A stretch of DNA of 64,000 nucleotides from Datnioides undecimradiatus. Lineage: Eukaryota; Chordata; Actinopteri; Lobotiformes; Datnioididae. The notes beneath the pieces are model-generated. The model did not search any database. It was not told the DNA's origin and saw only the letters and a list, made by a program, of their open reading frames with translations. The translations under genes and the position numbers were made by a program. Shown here one piece after another: positions 47,558 through 58,189 of this stretch (position 1 is its first letter; every line of letters starts with the position of its first letter). The stretch spans positions 19,143,285 through 19,207,284 of the forward strand of contig WARS01000036.1 in the NCBI GenBank assembly GCA_008933995.1, in the 5' to 3' direction.

Positions 47558-50500
47558 CTGAAATAAGGACAGAAAATGGACCCATTAAGCTCGTAACGAG
47601 AGGATTAGAGGTGGCGCGAGAACGAGGGGAACAAAGGCAGAAACAGTGAGATGGGGGCATGTAATTAGGGATAAATGGGATCTATTCTTTCATCAAGGGG
47701 AGCCCAAATTAAAGGGAAACATCTGAACATCTGTGTCTAACAGGGCTTGTGCTCATTTGGCAGGTCAGGGCGCTTAGTTCTTCTCAGTGTCTGTAAAAGA
47801 TTTGCATAAATTGTCTCCGTCAGCGTCTAATAATATAATAATCCATGAATTAGGCAAAGCTACAGATGTTCTTCCTGTTTTCTGGTGCTGTCAGTGGGAG
47901 CGAGTCCTCTTTTCACACTGCTTTTACATGAGTACACACAAGTATTGTTGTTTTTGAGTCTTTTCCTGTTTTCTGATCAAAAACCTGGTTGATCACGACA
48001 GTATGAAGGTTTCTGATTGTCCTCCAGGTCAGGTTAAGGTGTTTCCATGCAACAGTATCCTGATTTCTAATCTAGATGTCTCGGTAACTGTCCTGCCTGT
48101 CCAGGCTTCTGAAACCACGATGACGTGTGCAGAAAATAAGCAGGACACTCCAAAAACATGATCACACCCATGATGCTAGAGATGCAGTAGGTAACACTTA
48201 GCACGATGGAGCCTGCGATGCTAACGAGCAGCTCAGCGGGCTGTGAAACGCTTGAGGTGGAGTGACTGTGGCACTTCAAAGACTGAGGGAGAACAAACCA
48301 GCCTAGCAGAAACATGCATTAGATGGTTACTCATACAAGCGGGAGAACCTGAGGAGCTGCGGGGAGTCAGAGAAACTGAAACACTGCCTGCTGCACAGGG
48401 GGCACAGCAACAAGAATAAAGCTCCCACAGGACACAAACAGACATGGTTGCCGATTTGCCATCGAGTGCATGCACTTGAGCCACAACGGACACACCGTGA
48501 CAGCACTGTAAAGAGCGCAGCTGCAGAGGACAGTGTGAACACGCAACTGAGAAACTTCTCCCCCCACAGCAACGTTATTCAGTAACTATACCGAGCTATT
48601 TGTTAATTGTCGCTCCTCCTCATGCATTCACGTGTGAACCCTGTCGTTGGATCGCGTCTCGTGCACCCATCTGTCCAAAAACCTCCAGGCTTAGCTTTTG
48701 TGAATCAACATTTCATGACTGAAAGCTTCCCCGCCCCCTCTGCTCCGTCCTATTTACAGCAAATCTGTGCACTGAATGAATGTGACTGTAGAAAAGCCGT
48801 TTTCCAGTGCCCGCATTCAATATTCAGTGCTCCCTCTGAGGAGCATCCATCGCAGAGAAGTCGACTTTAATCCAGCTGCGTCACAATGAAGTTTGGGTGG
48901 AATTAAAGAGCATTGCATATGCATTTATACAGTTTTTCTGATTTTGCATTGATTTACTTCAAAAGCTTGTTGGAACGTGTCAAAGTTGTGTGAGATTAGC
49001 GGAGGAGGCCTTAGCATTTGGCTGACATTTTACTCCAAAGGAATCTGGATGTGAGCGCGTGAACTCTCTCTAACCCTCGTAATGTCTGACTCCCCTCTCC
49101 ACCCGAGTGCAACAGATACACCCGAAGTGCCGCACGTTCATTTAAATTGTGCATCCTCCCATGTCTTTGCATGCTGCGAATACCAGCGGAGGTCCCACAA
49201 GGTGTTGCTGAGTAATCCAGCGGAAACGGTGTGAAATGCTGCACGGCTCCGGAGGGAAATGCCCCCGTCTCCTCACAGAGAGCCCCGAGATTAAAACCTG
49301 ACTCACGCTGCGCGTAAAGGGTGGCCGTTTTCTATTCAAACCCTAAAAGAAGGCCGGCAACTCAAAAAGGCAAATATGTGAAGTAATTCAAAGTAAGGAA
49401 ATCATAAAATAGCAGTGTAATCTGTTGGTTTTTATCTTGAGCAGTAATTGGAAAATAGCGCGAGCCGATAACACGGGCAGTCAGTGGAAAATGAGGTGTA
49501 GTAAAAGCGGGAAGTGTCACCGGCGGAGAATACAGATTTGATGTCTGTTCTCACCTCAGACAATCACTCACCAATCACACGAGCTGTTTATTAGCGTGCC
49601 CGCCCCCTCACTGATGCGCACTCATCTCCAGCCCCTCTTCTACTTCAACTTTCCCGTGGAAACTTAATTTAAAGTTTAAACCTGCCACCGCTCCCTGTGT
49701 TTTATCATATAAATTCAGCTTATGTGCTTCGGCCTCAGTGGTTTTACAGCTTTCATAGTTTTTCAGTAATTGGACTGGGAGTCTTACTCTTTTTTCAGAC
49801 CTTCTCAGGTTTTTACATCCGTGTGTTTGGTGCAAAATGTGCAAATCGGACCGTTTCTCTTCAGCTTCAACTGACACTTTCTTTGGAGCTCGAACATCAA
49901 GCGGCACTTTTAAAGCTTTCGATGCTGAATTTTAGCATATTAGGACGTTTGAGGGTGCACATTTTAGGTGCTTGAACCAGTCTTCATTTTGGTTTTTATG
50001 CAACCAAACTAAAGAAGTAGACATATCATACAAACTTCGGGCGTCTGTCTGATGTCGACACGTTGTTGGTTCAGTTCCTCTCTTTCTCTCCACTCCAGGT
50101 TTTTAATAGTTATTAATGTTAATTAAGGTCTGCCAGAACTTCCTGTTCTTGGTCTGATCAGGTCTAGTTAGGTTTCCCATTTGTAATTTGGATTTGGATC
50201 AACGTGAAACAGATCCTACCCTGTCACTGGCTTTTTACCTCTGGGTCCAGTTTTAATTCCTCGTTGTCAAAGGTAGAAGCGGGGCAGCGCAGATGGAGCA
50301 GAAATACTTGACATTTATCAGTTTGCCACGGTGAATGTGGAAACTGTGGCAAAGGTTCAAACGTCCCGCTCCGCTGCAGACATGTCGACGTTTCACAGCG
50401 GGAAAGGTTTTACCAATAACTGACGCCTCTGTTGATAATCAGCGAGCCAGCATTAACGAAGCCAGGGCCCTGAAACTGAACCCACCTTCCTGACTCTGAC

Positions 50501-51479
50501 ATGTCAAACAGGCTTTTTTACTCTGCAGGTGCAATCCTTCACCAGCTGCAGCGCCCCAGCAGCTGCCTGATCCCCCGATGGTGCTGCTCAATCTGCAGTT
50601 TTCAACATTTTAAATATAGTTAAATACATTTTTTACATGCAAATGTCAATGAAATGGCACCACACATGACATGTGTCTTATTCCCCTCTGGCTTATTAAT
50701 TATTAAAATTAAGAAGATCATTTTTTTAATATTATTATTATTATTATTATTATTATAAGATAAACTACACATAATTGGTACGCTGTCCATTTAAAGGAGC
50801 AGTATGTTTGAATCTAAAATAGACAACAGAGTAACAACAAACAACAGCTTTCATGCTAAAGACGTGTATATTGTACTGAAGCTAGCATGCTAACCAGCTA
50901 GCCCAGTCTGTCTTGTAACACCACTTTGTACCTGAAGGGGCGACAGTGAGTCAGTGCAGCATCCAACCTGCCCTCAGGGCAACATGAGATGGAAGATTTA
51001 CCACTTGTCTATCTTCTTGTCAGTGATGTTGAAGGTGCTGCCCCCTGCTGGCCAGTGAATGGGACAGTAAACACAACAACAGCTGATGCAAGAGAAGAGT
51101 TTAAAGGGATGAAGCTTGATGTTGAGGTCATAACATTTCTTGTAGACTGTTGCTAATGCTAACTTTCACTGTGTAGCTAAGCTAAGGACTTTGCATTTCC
51201 TTGTTTCTTACCTTTGGAGTGAACACCCCAACTTCCTGCTGTGAAATCAACTTAATTCAACAAAGTGCTTGTGATTGCATAAACGAGTCAGAACGATGTG
51301 ATATTAACACGTTTTCGCCCTCCTCCAACACGGCGCGCGCTAGAAATAACAATGCACCTCCACGGTGTAATGTAACTTTCATAGCACCTCCACAAATAGA
51401 CTGAGGCTGTCCCGGCAGATTAATGCGTCGAGACAGTGCAGCACTTTGAATACAATGCTCAGACTGTGAGAGGGAGCCC

Positions 51480-51515
<36 letters not shown>

Positions 51516-54500
51516 AGCACCTCGGCTCACTCTCTGCTCTCATACAACACTTTATTTTGGTGATCACAGGCTTTTCTGACATCTTAGGAAACGGAAAAGT
51601 TGAGGGGATAAAGCCTGACGTGGATCATAAAAGGTTATTTTGGGCTGTAAAACGGCCTAATTAAATAAGGATTTTAACATTTGAATCATCACCTTGAGAG
51701 TTTGCATTGCCAGGAGAGCTGGTTTGATTGAAATTCAGCACAAATGCACACAAAATGCCATTCGCGCTCATCCACGGTGATTATATTCCATATGTGCCCT
51801 TTACGCACACAGAATACATGCAGCGCTGTGCCACACTTACTGAGCAAACATCGCCAAAATGAATCTGAGGCAGCGCGACAGGGAAACGCTCACTTTATAA
51901 GGTCTGAGGCGCTCGAGGGGGATTTAATTTCATTTCTGTGTGGGAATTCTGAGATTCAGCACTTCAATCTAAATTACGCTGTTGAGTTAATTTATGGGGA
52001 GACTGAAAAATGGAGGGGGGGGGTGAAATTTCTTATCAACTTTGCAGCGCTGAGAGAACCGGCACACTTTAGTCTAATGAGAATCATCACGGTCGGCTGC
52101 ACGGGATAGAGTGAGCGTCCCGACGTGGCCAAGTGTCTGGTGAACCTTTGATTGCTCCTCCAAATTAGATTTTAACCAAATAAATCAAGCAATCATCGGC
52201 GCTCGCTGTACTTCTGCTGCTCTGACAAACGCACAGAGTCGTGTTGACGCAAGCATTTGGTTCCTATTAGTGCAAAATGCCTATTTAGTGTCGGTTCAGA
52301 CATAAATAACACGACTTTTTAAAATAAAGCATTGTTGGTGCAGCAGCTGGGACGGGACCGTCCTTGACACAAGGAGAAGATCAACTGTTTCTTGTACCGA
52401 GCGATGAATCCCCTGCAGTATGTAAAACATGTAGCAGTCTGCTCTGCGGGGTTTATTATCCGTCTAAATCAAATTTGACTGAGCAGTGAAATTAGACGGC
52501 AGTCGCTGTACGAGCCAACGTAAAGATGTCACCCAGACAAACGGTCAGTGGACACGCCGCGACTGATGGCTGAGGCGTCTGAATTTCATCAAGGAATAAA
52601 AGTTCTGCAAGTTCGAAGGACTGATTGGTAATTTAAGCTGCACAATACAAACCTTAGTCATGGGAAACAGAGGAAAGGTAACAATGATAATAATTAGAAT
52701 TAGTTTGCCTGTCCACTTTCATTGCTGTAACTTCAGATTCAGTTTAAACACACGTCTCGACCCCACTGGGTGCTAACATACGTGTAATTGAAGGGCTTCA
52801 ACTGAGCGTCGTTGGGTGTCATGTGATGTCACTGCACCACAAGCTCAAATGAACAGTTCCTCCACTAACAATATACAATATAAAACAATATAAAACATGT
52901 GTCTGAACACCAGAATCTGCAGCATGTAGAGAACTAACTAATTAGTTAGTTAATGATTTGAGCTTGTTAATTAATAGAGTGTTTTAGGTGTACTTGTCCA
53001 AACTTCAGATGCTGCAGTGCGTTATAATGTAACAAAAACAATGCTAACATGCTAACAAGATGCGAGGTAGGTATGATGTGCACCTGTTTCAACGTCTTCC
53101 TGTAGCGTGTTAGCATGCTAACCCGTGCTAATTAGCATGAAAAGTACAGTTTTGCAGGTGTTTGATCAGAAACCAAAGCGCTGAACGATTATCACACATC
53201 ATCCCCACAAAAAACACTGGAAATGTTTAGATTTTAAACCTTAAATTGTCAGTAAAGTTCACCAGTTCAGCATTAAAGTCACTTTGCTGCTGCTGCAGCG
53301 ACGTAGACGTGCACTCAGGGTGAGGTCGGTACACCGTGACATCACAGCCACATGCTAACGAGGAGCCGGCGGGGTAAAGTTTTCCATTTTGGACTTAATC
53401 ACACACTCTAGTAAAGAAACACTCCTTCACACAAACATCCGTAATCCAAATCACACAATCAAACAAACTTCATCAGCCGTGCGCGGCCGCTCTGCTTAAG
53501 CAGACCAATGTAAACTACTGTGACTAAACACATTCTCATTTCCTTTTCACCTGATACAGTAAATTAACTTCTGCGAGTGGCAAAAGCTCATTTAGATAAG
53601 CCGTGAAGCCGGGGAGGACACGGGCGCCGTCGGCGATTGTCACACGTCCCCACTGGTTTGTTTAACACGAAGAGCCGCGTGACCCACATGGTCAATCCTG
53701 TAGCAGCTGGAAGTCACCTGACACCATAACAAACTTTATTTATTTTAAACGGTGAACGATGTTATTTACTATTATTCTGGAGTATGCACATATATTTTGG
53801 TAGTTTATAACTGGTAATAATTCAAGTACCTTGATTGAAGATTTGGGGCCATAAAGTGAGTTAAGGTGTGATGGTGCATCAAGCAGGAAGTGCATTTAGC
53901 TGAGATGCAAGTTTAGATTAGCTCAACCTGCTGTGATGTTAGTTAATGTTCATAAAGCTTCCTCTGCACCTTGAATCATGAGTTCACTGGACTTGTAGAG
54001 GTAAATTCAGTGAAACCTCTCCTCCGCTGCTGACTTCAAAAACGCTTCACATATTTGTTTGCGGCCCCTTTTTCTCCCGCAAGCAAGCACGCAGTTTGAA
54101 TTTGAGAGACTGAACCCGTGTCCTCAGACGGCACGAGTGCCTCAGCGAACCTCCGCTCGCTCTGCTCGGTCTTGTATTTGTAGCAAAGCGACTTAAGAGA
54201 AGACTTTAGCAAAGACTCTGTGTAATTTCCTGCACAGCTTGTCAGCCGCCTTTCACCGCCTTTCACCGCCGTCACCTGCCGAACGTGCTGCGCCGTGACA
54301 CACGTCAACATCCATTGTTTGATTTTCTGCCTTTCAGACGAATCCGACGGGGGGGGGGGGAGTCATTACGCTTATTTGTCTTGTCAGCGCTGCTTCGCTC
54401 AGCGCCCCGCCGCCGTGGATGACGTGGTGACGATTTCACATTTTCAGCGCGAGGACAAACCACCGCTGCAGTGTCAGGCAGCGTCTGTCAGTCACTGTGA

Positions 54501-55982
54501 CAGACAGCAGCTGCGACACACTCATCTCCACGACATTAAACATTTATTCCAGGGCAGTTTTCCTGGGCAGCAGGCGGCCTGGTGCTCTACAGTATCATGA
54601 TACCAGTTAATACGGTTCTCATGAGCCACTCTCTAGCCTTACATTCAGGTCTAGTGCTTGTTATGATGTTGCTGCTGCCACAGGATGAAAACTAATGAAC
54701 CAGAGCAATGACATGTTTACCCAATTTACTCAAAAGCTATCAATACTAATCAATACTTTATATGAACAGTCAATCGTGTGGCTCTGTAGCTCTAATGTGA
54801 GCAGTGTTGCTCCTTTTGCTGAATCTGCAAGGAAGTCTGCAGTCGCCCTCAGGTTTAACTTGCTTTTTAGCAAACTTTAGTTCATTGTTTTGGTGTTTTT
54901 ACTCAGAAACTCGACTTTTAATGTTGTTTTCCCGGAGCTATTCCAGTTAAAACACACTGCGTCTGACGCTAATGTTCCTTTTAGCTCTGTTTTGGTCTCC
55001 ACCACCTAAGAAAAACACAGATTTATGGGCCAGATCTTCAAAACAGCAAGCTGAAAGATGCTAAAACTCAAGACTCTACGGCAGGTGTGTCAAACTCGAA
55101 CAGACCAGTTTGATTGCAACTGGGCCAGACCAAGGCTAAAACCATGTCACGGTAACCTGCAAACAGCAACACGTCCAAATCACTCTGAAAACGCTTGAAC
55201 AGCCCGAGATCTCGCAACACAATCGTGCAATTTATCTGAGTGCACACACCAGGAATAACAGCAATTTATTGAATAACTGAACTTGATAACTTCTCTGCAA
55301 TTTGCTCACTTTGCTGTGAGCCAGACCGGACCCTTAAAAGGGCCAGTTTCAGCCCCAGGGCCGCATGTTTGACATCAATAGCATGACACACAGTTGTTTA
55401 ATCTGTTGTTAGCATTAAATATTGATTAGAGCAGCTTTAAAATATTATCCTGGCAGCATGAAAATATACTAAAGTGTTGAATCAGTGTTGCGTAAATAAT
55501 TTATTTGTCATAAGCTGCAATATTACTACAGCGAGCTCTACTCCCATGCCTCTTTGTTGTGTGTTTTCGTGCGTTATTACAGTAATTTAGTCAGTGTTCC
55601 TTAGAAACGGCCTCTGAGAAATTGAAGAGCGGCCACTTTCATATCTCCCATCACAGCACATCTCACTCCCCCTCCTCTTTAAAGAAAAGAAAGGCGGGTG
55701 GGGGGGTGGAGGGATGGGGCAGAGGACAGTGAAATGAAAGGTGGCCTGCTGGCGCGTGGCAATCATCCCTCCTTTAAAGACAGTGGGGAGAGGAGCGGTC
55801 CTCAGCCAGGTAAAAGCACACTCTTTTATCATTTCTCCAGACATAATCAGGGGGGAATGATGATGATAGTAATAGGAGATGGGCTGGGATAGGAAGCCAG
55901 GCTTGTGTCCCGCTGCCCAGCAGAGAAATAGCCATCATCTGAGCGAAGGCTGTGCATGTGCGTGTGTGTGTTTGTGTGTGTA

Positions 55983-56020
<38 letters not shown>

Positions 56021-58137
56021 CTCTTTGGTGGTTTGACAGAGGATTTTCACTCTTGAGCGATAACTCGAAGTTTTGCCAGCCAGCCTCTTTCGCAGCTGGA
56101 GAGCTCGATTGTGTAGAGATCGATGTGCGACGCCCTCCAGGACACGGAGGGACTAATCTTTGAGCCAGGAGACAGAAAATAGCCCAGTTGAGGACGCGTG
56201 TTAACGCTTTTACCCCCCTTTACATCTGCCTTTTTATTGAGCCGCATGCAAAGTCACAGGCGAATATAAAAGCAATCACGGGGCAAGTGTACTTCAAACA
56301 GCCCTGCTGATTTTTATTCTTTAGTGCGTCGCACGGAGGTGGCAGCGCAAGTGTGAACATATCTATTGCATTTGAAACAGCGATAAGGTGCGGTCAGTTG
56401 GGTTTCTAAGCCCTCTTTCTCATGCAGAGCAGCCATGACGATAACGCTGAGAGATAAAGGCCTGGATGTACATGAGCGTTCATGCGGAAATTTTCTTATT
56501 AAAGAGCTGTCGACTCCATAGCGCCGTGTGCCTGCCCTTTGGATTGGGAACCACATTTCCAAAGACAGGAGCTTATTGCTTTTGCTCATCAGCGGTGGAG
56601 AGAAGGAGGGCTGGCGGGCTGGGGAGGGGGGAGTAGGGGGGAGAAAAATGGCCCCCAATTTTCACTGGGTGTGAAAACGAAGCGGACCCGAGGCGTGAGA
56701 ATGACCTTTTGTGTCTGGGTTTTAACCACCTGCAGCAAATAGGAGCATAAACACGACGGAGACACATTATTCATCTCAAAAAAGGCAGCGTGCCGCCGCA
56801 AGAACCCTGCAGAAGCCGAATGACTCGCGTCTGTTAACGTAAACAGAGTTTCGGATGTGCACAGAATCGTTCTGCAGCCTCGCGCGTGCAGAGGTTATAA
56901 ATCTTTGCTGGACTAGATGCACTTACAAAGCAAAAGCAGTGCGACTGAATGAATGTACAATAAATCCAAAGCGCAATAACATAAAGTGATATTTAAAGCT
57001 GCATTAATTCAGCATTTGGCCACTAGGGGGCTGCGCAACGAGCTGAAAGCACAACATTGATCAGTTCATCACCTGATAAAGCTGGTATGGCTGACATGCT
57101 CACACACAGCTGCCTATTTACACATCGACAGCAGACACGGAGCAGTTTCAGCACGAGTCTGGTCACATTTCCACAAATCCAGAATGTGTAAGTGCAATAT
57201 TTAGCTTTTAGCTTTAGCTTTGTTTTGCTGTTTACTGCTACAGTCTAATGGTACAACCCAAAATCAAATAGCTGAAGGAGCTGACAGGAGCTGCAGAGTC
57301 GCTCCTTATGAGCAAAGACGTTACAACTAGACGGTGGAGCCAGTGCGTGCAGCAACACTGACCAGTGCAGCTTTAAATATGCATGAATCAGGCTGTGAAA
57401 CAACCACGGTGTGCATGAGTTTCACTTTAACTTTCTTCCAACAAGTTGCAAAAATCCCAGAATGACACTTTTTCTGAATGACATCACATCTCTGGCCTGC
57501 ATCGAGCCAACAGCAGCCGGACTCCAACATCCAAACTGGCAGCCGAGGCTCGAGTACACACAAAGCACGCAGACCTGATATTGTACACACAGCATGAGTT
57601 CTCCTCAGTTTGAAACAGTTCACATCCAGTGCCTCAGTCTCAAATTCACACCTACAGCCCAGGCTTTCATCTTCTAATAGAGCACTGAAGGGCACATCCC
57701 TGCTGACCTCAGACCAGCTCACAGCAGCGAGCCCTGGCTTCTGGCTGTCTTTGCTGAGAGAGCTCTCTCCGTCTTTGTGTCAGAGGATGCCTCAAACATG
57801 CCGGCGGTGTAAACAGTTTCCTCTTTTTTGTCGAGGAACACGACAAACATTTCCATTGATTCAGAAAATATAACCGCCCGAGCGACGACTGACTAATCCT
57901 GCACAACCAAACAACTAGATGGCACTTGAATAGAGAACAGCACAGCTCTCCACACAGACACAGACACAGACACACACACACACACAGACATCACTCTGGT
58001 TTAAGTCGTGTTGATTTCACGCCTGCTCCTCAGATTCTGCATCAAAAATCCCAGATTCATATCACCACCATGATCTGATCTGTTGTTCTTGGATTGAGGC
58101 CAGTCTGTCTGCTCTGCTCTGAAATGCACAGAGATGA

Positions 58138-58189
<52 letters not shown>

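Noticed and set aside
51257..51582. Poly-Ser and poly-Ala frames on the minus strand
   Set aside because: Product of the (GCT)11 repeat.
57327..57722. 131-codon minus-strand frame within lypd1 intron 2
   Set aside because: No domain, overlaps dispersed-repeat sequence, no compatible splice sites to lypd1 exons.
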